A stretch of 64,000 nucleotides of DNA, taken from Pseudomonas silesiensis. Lineage in GTDB: Bacteria; Pseudomonadota; Gammaproteobacteria; Pseudomonadales; Pseudomonadaceae. Numbering within the stretch: position 1 is the first letter of the stretch; every line of letters begins with the position of its first letter. A program made the position numbers and the translations under genes. The stretch spans positions 2,190,501-2,254,500 of the forward strand of contig NZ_CP014870.1 in the NCBI RefSeq assembly GCF_001661075.1, in the 5' to 3' direction. Below, one piece after another: positions 25,266-34,616 of the stretch. The notes under the pieces were generated by a model. It saw nothing but the letters and a program-made list of their open reading frames with translations, made no database searches and had not been told where the DNA came from.

Positions 25266-26480
25266 ATGAAAGCGTTGTCCGCCCTTGCTCCGGAAGTGCG
25301 GCAGTACTTGCTCGTCACGGGCAACTACTGGGCCTTCACCCTCACCGATGGCGCTTTGCGCATGTTGGTGGTGTTGCACTTTCACGCGTTGGGCTACAGC
25401 CCACTGCAAATCGCGGCGTTGTTTCTGTTCTATGAACTCTTTGGCGTGATCACCAATCTTGTGGGTGGCTACCTCGGCGCTCGGCTGGGTCTGAACCGAA
25501 CCATGAACATCGGGCTGGGCATCCAGGTCGCGGCGCTGTTGATGCTGACCGTGCCGGTCGCCTGGTTGACCATCCCGTGGGTGATGGGCGCTCAGGCGCT
25601 GTCGGGCATTGCCAAAGACCTGAACAAGATGAGTGCCAAAAGCTCCATCAAGCTTCTGGTTCCTGACGGGCAGCAGGGCAAGCTTTACCAGTGGGTAGCG
25701 ATCCTCACCGGCTCGAAGAACGCACTCAAGGGTGTCGGCTTTTTTCTCGGTGGAGCCTTGCTGGCATTGCTCGGCTTCAAAGGTGCCTTGCTGGTCATGG
25801 CGGGTGTCCTGGCGTTGATCTGGATCGGCAGCCTGATCCTGTTGAGCAAGGACCTGGGCAAAGCGAAAGCCAAGCCAAGGTTTCGCGACATCCTGTCCAA
25901 GAGCCGGGCGATCAATATCCTCTCGGCAGCGCGAATGTTCCTCTTCGGCGCCCGCGATGTCTGGTTTGTCGTGGCCTTGCCGGTGTACTTGAGCAGTGTG
26001 TTCGGCTGGGACTTCTGGGAGGTTGGCGGCTTTCTTGCAGCCTGGGTGATCGGCTACGGCATCGTGCAGTCCGTGGCGCCTGGCATCACGGGAAAGAAAC
26101 GTGGTCATGTACCGGATGGTCGCGCGGCATTTCTGTGGGCACTTGCACTGGCGGGTCTCCCGGCGGCGATCGCTCTCGGGCTGAACACCGAACTGTCGCC
26201 ACAGGTGGTGCTGCTCGGCGGGTTGATGGCTTTTGGTGCATTGTTCGCAGTGAACTCGTCGCTGCACAGCTACCTGATAGTGTCCTACGCCAAGGAAGAT
26301 GGCGTGTCGCTGGATGTGGGTTTTTACTACATGTCCAACGCCATGGGCCGCCTGATCGGCACGGTGCTCTCCGGCTGGGTTTATCAGGTGCATGGGCTGG
26401 GCGCGTGCTTATGGATATCGAGCGCATTCGTGCTGGTCGCTGCGTTGATTTCCATCGGGCTGCCGAGACATGCCGTGTAG
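25266..26480 (+). CDS. arsJ: Organoarsenical efflux MFS transporter ArsJ
   Basis: 404 residues, 11-12 membrane segments. The N-terminus (LLVTGNYWAFTLTDGALRML) and SGIAKDLNKMSAKSSIKLLV are characteristic of ArsJ, which exports unstable 1-arseno-3-phosphoglycerate. The start has GAGGAG seven bases ahead and lies 9 bases after the GAPDH stop. Together the two genes give arsenate resistance without needing an arsenate reductase; neither arsC nor arsB is seen here. Confidence 0.93.
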   Translation: MKALSALAPEVRQYLLVTGNYWAFTLTDGALRMLVVLHFHALGYSPLQIAALFLFYELFGVITNLVGGYLGARLGLNRTMNIGLGIQVAALLMLTVPVAWLTIPWVMGAQALSGIAKDLNKMSAKSSIKLLVPDGQQGKLYQWVAILTGSKNALKGVGFFLGGALLALLGFKGALLVMAGVLALIWIGSLILLSKDLGKAKAKPRFRDILSKSRAINILSAARMFLFGARDVWFVVALPVYLSSVFGWDFWEVGGFLAAWVIGYGIVQSVAPGITGKKRGHVPDGRAAFLWALALAGLPAAIALGLNTELSPQVVLLGGLMAFGALFAVNSSLHSYLIVSYAKEDGVSLDVGFYYMSNAMGRLIGTVLSGWVYQVHGLGACLWISSAFVLVAALISIGLPRHAV

Positions 26481-26581
26481 CGCTGGCGGGTGTTTTATTG
26501 CCGCCCAATCCGCGGGCAAGAGCCTGAACCAGTGGGCTGACGAAGTGTTCGAACGTGCCTCGCACGCGTGATGCCAGACAG

Positions 26582-26608
26582 AAAAAAGCCCGCAAGGGCG
26601 GGCTCTTT
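26582..26608. terminator. Hairpin downstream of arsJ
   Basis: AGCCCGC-AAGG-GCGGGCT stem, A6 on the left and CTTTAT on the right, about 100 bases after arsJ. The T-run is better on the minus strand, so it probably works for both directions. Confidence 0.75.
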
Positions 26609-26685
26609 ATTGGGGTCAAATCCTTTTGTACGCTCAATGTGCGCCTTGAGTTGTGAATGCCTTGTGAAAAGGGTGTCGCGAAAAC

Positions 26686-26714
26686 GGAAAAACCCGGCAT
26701 CAGGCCGGGTTTTC
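26686..26714. terminator. Bidirectional terminator between arsJ and the minus-strand hypothetical gene
   Basis: AAACCCGGC-ATCAG-GCCGGGTTT, nine paired bases, A-rich left and TTTTC right. On the minus strand it follows the stop of the 26729-26998 gene by 15 bases. Confidence 0.88.
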
Positions 26715-26728
26715 TCAACAAGTGAGCA

Positions 26729-26998
26729 TTATTGCCCTGGCATTGTCCAGGATCCCAGCGTGTAGCCCTCCTGGTTCAACTTGGCGCGCACCTCTTCCAA
26801 CACGCTTTCCAGCTGCGCCGGGTCGGAATAGGCACTGCTTGGAATCTGCTTGCGACAAATACGCGTGCTGGCCCGGTCGACGACGGTCAGGCTCAGTTCG
26901 CCATTACCGTCTTGCGGAGCCCAGGCGATACATTGAAAAGGTTCGAATGCGTGACCCGCAATCAAAAGTGCTTCGTTGATGCGGAGCGGGGTGCTCAT
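26729..26998 (-). CDS. Conserved hypothetical protein
   Basis: 89 residues, MSTPLRINEALLIAGHAFEP, from ATG 26998; the longer open frame upstream is repeat-rich intergenic DNA. It has no signal peptide or membrane segment. The alternating pattern (CIAWAPQDGNGELSLTVVDR, then a helical ESVLEEVRAKLN) suggests a small alpha/beta fold. I do not recognise a function; such proteins are common in Pseudomonas. It ends at a good terminator and is transcribed alone. Confidence 0.75.
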   Translation of the reverse strand: MSTPLRINEALLIAGHAFEPFQCIAWAPQDGNGELSLTVVDRASTRICRKQIPSSAYSDPAQLESVLEEVRAKLNQEGYTLGSWTMPGQ

Positions 26999-27243
26999 GG
27001 GGTCGTCTCTCCTTGTACCCAAACAAATGATGTGCATACGGTTGGGTGCTGATTTCTGCTTATTTTTTTTGTGCTGCAGGAAAGTAGATTGTTCGGTATC
27101 GAAGGGCCGCGCGGAAGTGTTTGAAGGTGACGTTCCCCTGTCCATCGGTGCCAGTTTGAGCCGGGCACGATCAACGGTCCGTCGACCAAAGCGTTGTTGC
27201 TGAAAACATCGAAGAATTGACTGCGTATCGCTGCTGGCATGCA

Positions 27244-27305
27244 CGAAAAGGTGACCACGAAAAGGTGACGGATCTATTTTCGAAAAGGTGACGGATCTAT
27301 TTTTT
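27244..27305. repeat. Tandem AAAAGGTGAC-GGATCTATTTT repeats in an intergenic gap
   Basis: A 23-bp unit starting CGAAAAGGTGACGG and ending CTATTTT occurs exactly twice in tandem (27258-27280, 27281-27303), preceded by a partial copy (27244-27255) and followed by an AGAGGTGAC variant. The remainder of 26999-27350 shows no gene. Similar 'GGTGACGGATTTATTTT' phrases accompany REP-associated transposase relics in gamma-proteobacteria. Confidence 0.8.
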
Positions 27306-27350
27306 CGCAGAGGTGACAACCACAGGCAGCCGCACCCATCCCGGACCTGC

Positions 27351-28325
27351 CTATTGCGACAAGCGTTCCATGACCACTTGCAGCCGACCATCCCGATCGA
27401 GATGGTAGCGTTGTAGATCCTGCGCGAGGATCAACTGGCCCGTGAAACAGGCCGCTGCTTCCTCGTGGATATCGCCAATGAACGGGCTTTGCCCGGGATT
27501 GGATTGATAGCGCGCACTGAAGTGGGTAAGCACCAGGTTCGGTATACCCGCCGACTCGGCAAAGCGCGCGACGGCGGCGGCGCTGCTGTGGCCGTAACTC
27601 TCGCGGGTGCGATCAATCAATGACTGGCAGAAGGTGGCCTCGTGCACGAGCACGTCCGCGCCTGGAACCACCTTGGCCAGCAGGTCGGGGGTGTCGTTAT
27701 CGCCACAGATAATGAAGCGTTGTCCGGGTCGCGCCGGGCATAAATAGTCCTGCGCACGCAGCAGGCGTCCGGCATGCTCGACCTCACGTCCATGCGCCAG
27801 CTCACCCCAGATCGGGCCGCGAGGTATGCCTTCGGCTTCCAGGCGTTGCACATCCAGGCGCGGGTCAGGATTGGATTCGGCAAATAGGTAGCCATGAGAG
27901 GGAACACGATGAGACAGGGCAACGGTGTCGACCTGGACATGGCCGTTTCGCCAGCCATTCAAGGTTTCGCTTGCATGCAAGCGCACCTCGAAGGACAGGC
28001 ACGACCTGCTGGCGCTCAGGCTGAGGCGCACCCAGTCATGCAGCGCAACCGGCAACACGATATCGAGCGGTTCCAGGCGCCCCGACATGCCGGCCGTGGC
28101 GAGCAGCCCGGGTAAGCCGAAGCAATGATCGCCGTGTACATGGGTTATGAAGCACCCGCGAAGGTTTTTTAACGTCAAGGGTGTGCGTAGCAGTTGATGC
28201 TGGGTGGCTTCGCCGCAATCCACCAGGTACCAGCCCTTGCCTGAGGACTCGATGAGCGCGGTGCCACTCACATTTCGATTTCGGGTAGGGGCGCCTGCTG
28301 AAGTACCAAGAAATATGAGATCCAT
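27351..28325 (-). CDS. rnz: Ribonuclease Z (ElaC-type tRNA 3' endonuclease)
   Basis: 324 residues from ATG 28325 ([20 protein letters not shown]). Metallo-beta-lactamase fold with THVHGDH (His62, His64, Asp66, His67), later [19 protein letters not shown] and THFSARY, giving the two-zinc site. RNase Z trims tRNA 3' trailers. In Pseudomonas it is a stand-alone gene, as here. Its N-terminal GTSAGAPT loop is the tRNA-processing subgroup mark that separates it from arylsulfatases. Confidence 0.93.
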   Translation of the reverse strand: MDLIFLGTSAGAPTRNRNVSGTALIESSGKGWYLVDCGEATQHQLLRTPLTLKNLRGCFITHVHGDHCFGLPGLLATAGMSGRLEPLDIVLPVALHDWVRLSLSASRSCLSFEVRLHASETLNGWRNGHVQVDTVALSHRVPSHGYLFAESNPDPRLDVQRLEAEGIPRGPIWGELAHGREVEHAGRLLRAQDYLCPARPGQRFIICGDNDTPDLLAKVVPGADVLVHEATFCQSLIDRTRESYGHSSAAAVARFAESAGIPNLVLTHFSARYQSNPGQSPFIGDIHEEAAACFTGQLILAQDLQRYHLDRDGRLQVVMERLSQ

Positions 28326-28566
28326 GGCCGATCCTTCCTTCAGGCAGTTGATCTGACAAACAGCCAGAGGCACTGAAAAAAATCACGATTTCTACCTCCG
28401 GCATGCGTTCGACACCAGTGATATGAGTTTGGCTCTAAGTGACTTTCCGTCACTTTTTTTTCGCGTCTGCAGGCGGCGGGCCTGTTCCGTTTGTCGTATC
28501 GACGAGACGAAAACTTAGGGTGACGATCCAAAGTAAGTCACTATTTTTTGTCTCAGGAGATTGGCC

Positions 28567-28731
28567 ATGACCAAACGACAAGAAACCCATCACGGCTTTT
28601 CCGACGACCCGCAAAAAGTCAAAGAGGCGGGACGCAAAGGCGAGCCAAAGGCCAATGTAGCCATCGATAAGGCAGAGAAAGCCCGGATCGGTGGACAGCA
28701 CAGTCATGGAGGGACACGCGGAGAAAAATGA
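28567..28731 (+). CDS. KGG-repeat stress-induced protein
   Basis: 54 residues: MTKRQETHHGFSDDPQKV, then EAGRKGE and ARIGGQHSHGGTRGEK. KGG-type glycine/lysine repeats (here degenerate: GRKGE, IGGQHSHGG) define the small hydrophilic YciG-like stress proteins. The ATG follows AGGAGATTGGCC. Function is unknown beyond stress and stationary-phase association in relatives. Very hydrophilic with no predicted fold. Confidence 0.78.
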   Translation: MTKRQETHHGFSDDPQKVKEAGRKGEPKANVAIDKAEKARIGGQHSHGGTRGEK

Positions 28732-28740
28732 TCTCTGCTC

Positions 28741-28770
28741 GACCTGCTGACAGGCTCCAGTCAGCAGGTC
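28741..28770. terminator. Hairpin between convergent genes
   Basis: Perfect 11-bp stem GACCTGCTGAC / GTCAGCAGGTC with an 8-base loop, 10 bases after the KGG gene stop and 20 before the aldehyde dehydrogenase stop. No clear T-run; it may still shield both convergent transcripts. Confidence 0.6.
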
Positions 28771-28789
28771 GGTGGCCTCAAGACACGGC

Positions 28790-30223
28790 TCAGCCTTGCA
28801 GATACACCGCATGGGTATGGGTGTATTCATACAGCCCGTGCTTGCCATCCGCGCCGCCGATGCCTGACTTGCGCACGCCAGCGTGGAATCCTTGCATCGC
28901 TTCGAAGTTCTCGCGATTGACGTAGGTTTCGCCAAAATCCAGCTCGCGCATCGCTTGCAGGGTTTTGTTCAGGTCGCGGGTGTAGATCGACGAGGTCAGG
29001 CCATAGTCGCAGTCGTTGGCCAGGGCGATGGCTTCGTCGAGGTCGTCGATGATCTGGATCGGCAGCACCGGGCCGAAAATCTCTTCGCGCATGATCTCCA
29101 TGTCGGCACGGCAGCCGGCCAGCACCGTGGGCTGGAAGTGAAAGCCATTGGGCAGATCGGCAATCTCCCCGCCACTGATCAGACTCGCGCCCTGACTCAA
29201 CGCGGTGCGGACTTTACGATCGACGCTGTCCAGCCCCTGACGGTTGATCAGCGGGCCCATTTCGATATCCGGCTGGGCGATCGGATCACCGTAGCGGGTC
29301 GCGCTCATCGCCGCCGCGATGCGCTCGATAAACTGATCGGCGACCTTACGCTCGACGTACACCCGCTCGGCGCAATTGCACACTTGACCACTGTTGATGA
29401 TCCGCGAATCGCGGATGGCTTTTACCGCCAGGTCGAGGTCGGCATCCGCCAATACGATGGCCGGCGCCTTGCCGCCCAATTCCAGATTGAGCTTGGTGAT
29501 GTTCGGCGCCGCGGCGGCCATGATCCGCGAGCCGGTAGCGACACTGCCGGTAAAGCTGATCATGTCCACGCCCTTGTGCGCACTCAATGCCGCGCCGACT
29601 CGGCCGTCACCGCAGACCACGTTGAACACGCCGGCCGGCAGGTCGGTTTCGGCGACCAGTCGGGCGAATTCGAAGCAGTTGTTTGGCGTTTCTTCGCTGG
29701 GCTTGATCACGATGGTGTTGCCGGTCAGCAGTGCCGGGGCCATCTTGCGGGCGATCAGGAAGAACGGGAAATTCCACGGCAGAATCCCGGCGACCACGCC
29801 CAGGGGTTTGCGCAGCAGAAAGATGTTTTCGTTCTGGCGGTCGCTGGTGATGATTTCGCCTTCGATGCGCCGGGCCCATTCGGCCATGTAGTCGAGGTAG
29901 TCGGCGGTAAAGTTGACTTCGACTTCTGCAAGGCCACTGACCTTGCCTTGTTCCAGGGTGATGGTGCGCGCCAGGTGGGCGACGTTTTCCCGCAGCTTGG
30001 CGGCGATCCGCCGCAGATGCCCGGCGCGTTCGATCGCCGGTTTGCGCGACCAGTCTTTTTGCGCAGCGCGGGCGGCGGCGAGGGCGCGGTCGACGTCGTC
30101 GGCCGTCGACGCCGGGACCTTGGACAACAGGGCGCCAGTGGCCGGGTTGATCACGTCGAGATGGGCGGCGCTGGCCACGAATTGGCCGTTGATGAAGTTT
30201 TCGTAAACAGGCACGGACGACAT
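28790..30223 (-). CDS. Lactaldehyde/glycolaldehyde dehydrogenase (AldA-like)
   Basis: 477 residues. Aldehyde dehydrogenase motifs: LPWNFPFFLIARKMAPAL, FTGSVATGSRIM, LELGGKAPAIVL and the catalytic Cys in NSGQVCNCAERVYV. The FFLIARK and GQVCNCAERVYV phrases are those of E. coli AldA. The last gene of the rhamnonate operon, it would oxidise L-lactaldehyde from the aldolase to L-lactate with NAD+. The gap to the aldolase gene is 20 bases. Confidence 0.9.
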   Translation of the reverse strand: MSSVPVYENFINGQFVASAAHLDVINPATGALLSKVPASTADDVDRALAAARAAQKDWSRKPAIERAGHLRRIAAKLRENVAHLARTITLEQGKVSGLAEVEVNFTADYLDYMAEWARRIEGEIITSDRQNENIFLLRKPLGVVAGILPWNFPFFLIARKMAPALLTGNTIVIKPSEETPNNCFEFARLVAETDLPAGVFNVVCGDGRVGAALSAHKGVDMISFTGSVATGSRIMAAAAPNITKLNLELGGKAPAIVLADADLDLAVKAIRDSRIINSGQVCNCAERVYVERKVADQFIERIAAAMSATRYGDPIAQPDIEMGPLINRQGLDSVDRKVRTALSQGASLISGGEIADLPNGFHFQPTVLAGCRADMEIMREEIFGPVLPIQIIDDLDEAIALANDCDYGLTSSIYTRDLNKTLQAMRELDFGETYVNRENFEAMQGFHAGVRKSGIGGADGKHGLYEYTHTHAVYLQG

Positions 30224-30243
30224 TGGGACAACTCCTGGGCTGA

Positions 30244-31044
30244 TCAGTAGGTGCGCGAGGGCGCTTGCTCGGTGGCGGGTGTGCGGTAGCGCGCGAGGGT
30301 GGCCGTGGCGCTTTGGCGCAGCAGGCTGATGTCGATGGCCACCGCAATGAACTGGCAGCCCCAGCCCTGATAGCGCCGCGCATCTTCTTCGTTGGGCGCG
30401 AGGATTCCACAGGCCTTGCCGGCCGCGAGGGTCGCTTTCACTGCATGTTGGATGCGCTCTTGAACCTCGGGATGACCCGGATTGCCGGCATGGCCCAGGC
30501 CAATGGACAAATCCGCCGGCCCGATGAATACCGCGTCGACGCCTTCGACGGCGGCAATCGCTTCGACGTTTTCAACACCCAAGCGCGATTCCACCTGAAC
30601 GATCAGGCACAACTGCTCATGGGCAGTGTTGAGGTAGTCGGGCACCGCATCCCAGCGCGTGGCGCGGGTCAGACCGCCGCCGACGCCGCGAATACCGTGG
30701 GGCGGGTAGCGCATGGCGCGCACCAGGGTGGCGGCTTGTTCGGCGGTTTCGACCATCGGGATCATCAGCGTCTGCGCGCCGATGTCCAGCAGTTGCTTGA
30801 TCAGGTTGGCGTCGCCGGTCACCGCCCGCACCACCGGGGTGGTGGAGTAGGGCGCCACCGCCTGCAATTGGGCGAGCACGCCGGGCACGGTGTTCGGCGC
30901 GTGTTCGCCGTCGATCAGCATCCAGTCGTAACCGGTGGTGGCGACGATCTCGGCGGCGTAGCCGGTGGCGAATCCGGCCCAGATACCATACTGGGTTGCG
31001 CGGTTGTTCAGCGCGGCTTTGAAAGCGTTGTGCGGCATGTTCAT
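30244..31044 (-). CDS. rhmA: 2-Keto-3-deoxy-L-rhamnonate aldolase (HpaI/RhmA family)
   Basis: 266 residues from ATG 31044, preceded by AAAGGA; the longer frame upstream overlaps the dehydratase tail. HpcH/HpaI TIM barrel: DWMLIDGEHAPN, QTLMIPMVETAEQA, RYPPHGIRGVGGGL-TRAT and CLIVQVESRLGVEN with FIGPADLSIGLGH, covering the divalent-metal Glu/Asp ligands and the substrate arginine. Directly downstream of RhmD, it cleaves 2-keto-3-deoxy-L-rhamnonate to pyruvate and L-lactaldehyde. HpaI of 4-hydroxyphenylacetate catabolism is the family alternative, ruled out by context. Confidence 0.9.
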   Translation of the reverse strand: MNMPHNAFKAALNNRATQYGIWAGFATGYAAEIVATTGYDWMLIDGEHAPNTVPGVLAQLQAVAPYSTTPVVRAVTGDANLIKQLLDIGAQTLMIPMVETAEQAATLVRAMRYPPHGIRGVGGGLTRATRWDAVPDYLNTAHEQLCLIVQVESRLGVENVEAIAAVEGVDAVFIGPADLSIGLGHAGNPGHPEVQERIQHAVKATLAAGKACGILAPNEEDARRYQGWGCQFIAVAIDISLLRQSATATLARYRTPATEQAPSRTY

Positions 31045-31058
31045 GACGGGGTCCTTTC

Positions 31059-32243
31059 TCAGCGGTTGTACGGCCGATGCAGTTGGCATTCCGGGTTCAG
31101 GGTCACGCCGAAGCCGGGCTGATCGAGCGCCGACAGGCGCATGCGGCCGTTCACCGGCACCGGTTCGCCGAGCAGTTGCGGGTGGAACATCGGCACCACT
31201 TCATCGGCCTTGGGCGCCATCATCAGGAATTCGGCGAACGGGCTGTTATGCCGGGTGGCGACAAAGTGATAGCTGTACACCGAAGAACCGTGGGGAATGA
31301 CCAGTGCGTTATGGGCGTCGGCCAGCGCCGAAATCTTCACCAGTTCGGTGATCCCGCCGCACCAGCCGACGTCCGGCTGGATGATGTCGCAGCAGCCCAT
31401 CTCCAGCAGCATGCGGAAGCCCCAACGGGTCGCTTCGTGTTCGCCGGTGGTGACCAGCATGCCTTTGGGCACGTTGTTGCGCAGCGCCGCGTAGCCCCAG
31501 TAATCGTCCGGCGGCAGCGCCTCTTCGATCCACTTCAAGCCATGTTCGTGAGCACCGACCGCCAATTTGGTGGCGTAGTTGAGGTCCAGGCTCATCCAGC
31601 AATCGAGCATCAGCCAGAAGTCCGGGCCGACCCGCTCGCGCATGGTCGCCAGTTCTTCGAGGTTCTTGCGCAGGCCTTCTTCACCTTCGGCCGGGCCATG
31701 GTGCAACGGCATCTTGCCACCGATGAAACCCATTTTCTGTGCCAGGTCCGGACGGGCGCCGGTGGCATAGAACTGCAATTCGTCGCGCACCGCACCGCCG
31801 AGCAGCTGATGCACGGGCTCCTGGCGGATCTTCCCGAGCAAGTCCCAGAGCGCCAGGTCGACGCCGGAGATCGTGTTGATGACGATGCCTTTGCGCCCGT
31901 AATACAGGGTCGACTGGTACATCTGATCCCAGATGCGCTCGATGTCGGTGACTTTGGCGCCTTCCAGGAAACGCGCCAGGTGCTTCTCGACGATGTAGGC
32001 AGCCGGTTCGCCACCGGTGGTCACGGCAAAACCGACGGTGCCATCGCTGGCTTCGATCTCGACCACCAGGGTCCCGAGCACGTTGATGCCGAAGGTGCGG
32101 CGGCTCTGGCGGTACTCGGGGTATTTGCTCATCGGCGTGGCGATGTGATCGTCGATCCAGTGGCCGTCCGCCTGATCGTGATAATCCGCGCCGCCGCCTC
32201 GCAGAGTGAAGGCGCGGACGTGCTTAATGGTTGGAATGCCCAT
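31059..32243 (-). CDS. rhmD: L-rhamnonate dehydratase
   Basis: 394-residue enolase-superfamily enzyme. It matches E. coli RhmD along its length as I recall it: [35 protein letters not shown] strand, [41 protein letters not shown] with metal Asp, KWIEEALPP with metal Glu, [20 protein letters not shown] and the catalytic-His region [13 protein letters not shown]. It dehydrates L-rhamnonate to 2-keto-3-deoxy-L-rhamnonate. It is the second gene after the transporter in the operon. Confidence 0.96.
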   Translation of the reverse strand: MGIPTIKHVRAFTLRGGGADYHDQADGHWIDDHIATPMSKYPEYRQSRRTFGINVLGTLVVEIEASDGTVGFAVTTGGEPAAYIVEKHLARFLEGAKVTDIERIWDQMYQSTLYYGRKGIVINTISGVDLALWDLLGKIRQEPVHQLLGGAVRDELQFYATGARPDLAQKMGFIGGKMPLHHGPAEGEEGLRKNLEELATMRERVGPDFWLMLDCWMSLDLNYATKLAVGAHEHGLKWIEEALPPDDYWGYAALRNNVPKGMLVTTGEHEATRWGFRMLLEMGCCDIIQPDVGWCGGITELVKISALADAHNALVIPHGSSVYSYHFVATRHNSPFAEFLMMAPKADEVVPMFHPQLLGEPVPVNGRMRLSALDQPGFGVTLNPECQLHRPYNR

Positions 32244-32261
32244 GGTGTGACTCCTCAGGTA

Positions 32262-33557
32262 TTAAATGGTGGCCGGTTTTTTGGCAGCGCTCGGAATGGG
32301 CGAGCGGATGCCCAGGACCAGCAACGCGGCGATGACGGTGGTAGCGGAAAGCAGGTAGAGACCGGCGGCCGGTGAATGGAAGGCGCCTTCGGCCCAGTTC
32401 TTCAGCACCGGGGCGATGAAACCGCCAAGGGCACCGAACGAGTTGATCAGGGCGATCCCGGCCGCCGCGGCGCTGCCGGCGAGGTAGCTGGAGGGGAATG
32501 TCCAGAACACCGGTTGCACGGCGATGAAGCCGGAGGCGGCGAAGCACAGGGCGATGATGCCCAGGAACGGGCTGCTGAAGGTCACCGAGCAGGCGATCCC
32601 GGCCGCCGACATCAGCAAAGTCAGGCACGCCGTGCGGCGTCGTTCGCCGGTGCGGTCGCTGTAGCCGGGGATCAGGTAGGCGGCGACGATCGCGCAGATC
32701 CATGGAATCGCCGTGACCAGTCCGACCATCAACCCGACCTTGGTGCCGAGCAAGCCGCCGACCTGGGTAGGCAGGTAAAACACCACGCCGTAGACGCTGG
32801 CCTGGATCAGCAGGTAGATCAGGCACAGGTACAGCACCGAGGGTTGGCACAACACGTTGAGCAGGCTGCGGCCGTGATTTTGTTTATGGCTGTCTTCCTG
32901 GTCGAGCAGGGTCTTGATCTGCAAGCGTTCTTCAGCGGTCAGCCACTTGGCGTCAGCCGGGCGATTGTCCAGGTACCAATAGGCCCAGATGCCCACGGCC
33001 GTCGCCATCAGACCTTCCACTGCAAACAGCCATTGCCAGCCATGGAAACCGGCGAAGCCATCCATTTCCAGGAGCAGGCCCGACAGCGGGCTGCCGAAAA
33101 TGAACGCCAGTGGCGCGCCGAAGTAGAAGAACCCCATGGCCTTGCCGCGCACCGCGTTGGGGAACCAGTAGGTGAGGTAAAGGATGACGCCCGGGAAGAA
33201 GCCGGCTTCGGCCACGCCCAGCAAGAAGCGCAGGACGTAGAAAGTGGTTTCGTTGTGGGCGAAAACCATGGCCGCGGACACCAGGCCCCAGGTGACCATG
33301 ATGCGGCACATCCACAGGCGGGCGCCGACGCGGTGCAGGATCAGGTTGCTCGGCACTTCGAGCAGCGCATAGCCGACGAAGAACACCCCGGCGCCGAAGG
33401 CGAAGGCGGCGTCACTGATGCCGGTGTCGGCTTGAAAGGCTTGCTTGGCGAACCCGACGTTGGCGCGGTCGAGGAAGGCCATGATGTACATCAGCAGGAG
33501 AAACGGGAGGAGCCGCCAGGAAATTTTGGCGAGCAGAGGCGCGGGTAGAGTCTTCAT
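32262..33557 (-). CDS. MFS transporter, probable L-rhamnonate importer (RhmT-like)
   Basis: 431 residues from ATG 33557 (MKTLPAPLLAKISWRLLPFL) with AAAGGA ahead. ACS-type MFS motifs: AFLDRANVGFAKQAF, EVPSNLILHRVGARLWMCRIMVTWG, GVAEAGFFPGVILYLTYWFP. First gene of the rhamnonate operon, 18 bases before RhmD. The central loop is long and charged, as usual in this subgroup. Import of L-rhamnonate is inferred from the operon. Confidence 0.88.
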   Translation of the reverse strand: MKTLPAPLLAKISWRLLPFLLLMYIMAFLDRANVGFAKQAFQADTGISDAAFAFGAGVFFVGYALLEVPSNLILHRVGARLWMCRIMVTWGLVSAAMVFAHNETTFYVLRFLLGVAEAGFFPGVILYLTYWFPNAVRGKAMGFFYFGAPLAFIFGSPLSGLLLEMDGFAGFHGWQWLFAVEGLMATAVGIWAYWYLDNRPADAKWLTAEERLQIKTLLDQEDSHKQNHGRSLLNVLCQPSVLYLCLIYLLIQASVYGVVFYLPTQVGGLLGTKVGLMVGLVTAIPWICAIVAAYLIPGYSDRTGERRRTACLTLLMSAAGIACSVTFSSPFLGIIALCFAASGFIAVQPVFWTFPSSYLAGSAAAAGIALINSFGALGGFIAPVLKNWAEGAFHSPAAGLYLLSATTVIAALLVLGIRSPIPSAAKKPATI

Positions 33558-33683
33558 CGCAGTTTTCCTTTGGTAGGGCATTTGTTCTTATGGGAAAGAC
33601 TGTACGACCGCGGATCTATGCGTTACAAATCGAATTTAGCTTACAACTGATACCCTGAAGGTATCGATAAAGAAGGCTCGCCA

Positions 33684-34616
33684 ATGCCCACGCCGACCAT
33701 CTCCCGCAGCCTGCTCAACCGCCTGCGCTACAAGCATTTGCATATGCTGGTGGCACTGAGCACCAGTCAGAACCTGCACCGCGCCTCCCAGACCCTGAGC
33801 ATGTCGCAGCCGGCGGCAACCCGCATGCTGCATGAGATCGAGGACATGTTCGGCTGCGATCTGTTCGAACGCCTGCCGCGCGGGATGCGGCCAACGGCGC
33901 TGGGCAGTGAGTTGATCCGTTTCGCCGAGTCAGCGATCAGTGGTCTCGATCGTTGCGCCGAAGACCTGATCGCACGGCAGCAGGGTGGTTTCGGCTACCT
34001 TTCCATCGGCACCATCATGGGCGCCGCGCCGGACCTGGTGATGGACTCGATTGCCGAAATCAAGGCGCTCAATCCGCAACTGCGCATTCGCATCATGGGC
34101 GACACCAGCGATCAGGTGATCCAGTTGCTGGAGCAGGGCCGCATCGATCTGGCCATCGCCCGGCGCAATGCCGCCACCGACAGCGAACATTACGATTTCG
34201 AACAGCTGGGCAACGAACGCCTGCTGGTCGTGGTGCACGCCGGTCATCCCCTGGCCCGCCGCAAAAAACTGGAACTGTCGGAACTGGTCAGCGGCTGGCC
34301 GTGGATCCTGCAACCGGAAACCAGCCCGGCGCGGATTGGTCTGGACCAGGCGTTGCAGCGCCTGGCCCTGCCGTTGCCGGCGGACATCATTGAATGCAGC
34401 TCGGTGTATTCGATGCAGCAGTTGATTCAACTGACCGACGCGATCATGGTGCTCTCGGAAACCGCGTTGCGCGACTACCTGAAAATGGGCCTGGTAGTGG
34501 CGCTCCCGGTAGAACTCGACGTACAACTGGCGCCGTTCGGATTGCTGCTACGCAAGGGCGAGCACATCAGTCGAGAGTTGGGTCTGTTCATCGATTTGCT
34601 GCGCAAGCGGCGTTAG
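33684..34616 (+). CDS. LysR-family regulator of the rhamnonate operon
   Basis: 310 residues. HTH: LLNRLRYKHLHMLVALSTSQ, then NLHRASQTLSMSQPAATRML, then LFERLPRGM. The C-terminal half is an LTTR effector domain resembling the GbpR/CbsR-type sugar-acid sensors. It diverges from the transporter gene over a 126-base promoter region, the standard LTTR layout, so it probably activates the operon in response to rhamnonate or keto-deoxyrhamnonate. Confidence 0.9.
   Translation: MPTPTISRSLLNRLRYKHLHMLVALSTSQNLHRASQTLSMSQPAATRMLHEIEDMFGCDLFERLPRGMRPTALGSELIRFAESAISGLDRCAEDLIARQQGGFGYLSIGTIMGAAPDLVMDSIAEIKALNPQLRIRIMGDTSDQVIQLLEQGRIDLAIARRNAATDSEHYDFEQLGNERLLVVVHAGHPLARRKKLELSELVSGWPWILQPETSPARIGLDQALQRLALPLPADIIECSSVYSMQQLIQLTDAIMVLSETALRDYLKMGLVVALPVELDVQLAPFGLLLRKGEHISRELGLFIDLLRKRR

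Noticed and set aside
32376..33548. 390-residue + strand open frame
   Set aside because: Antisense to the rhamnonate MFS gene; Gly/Glu/Gln-rich shadow.
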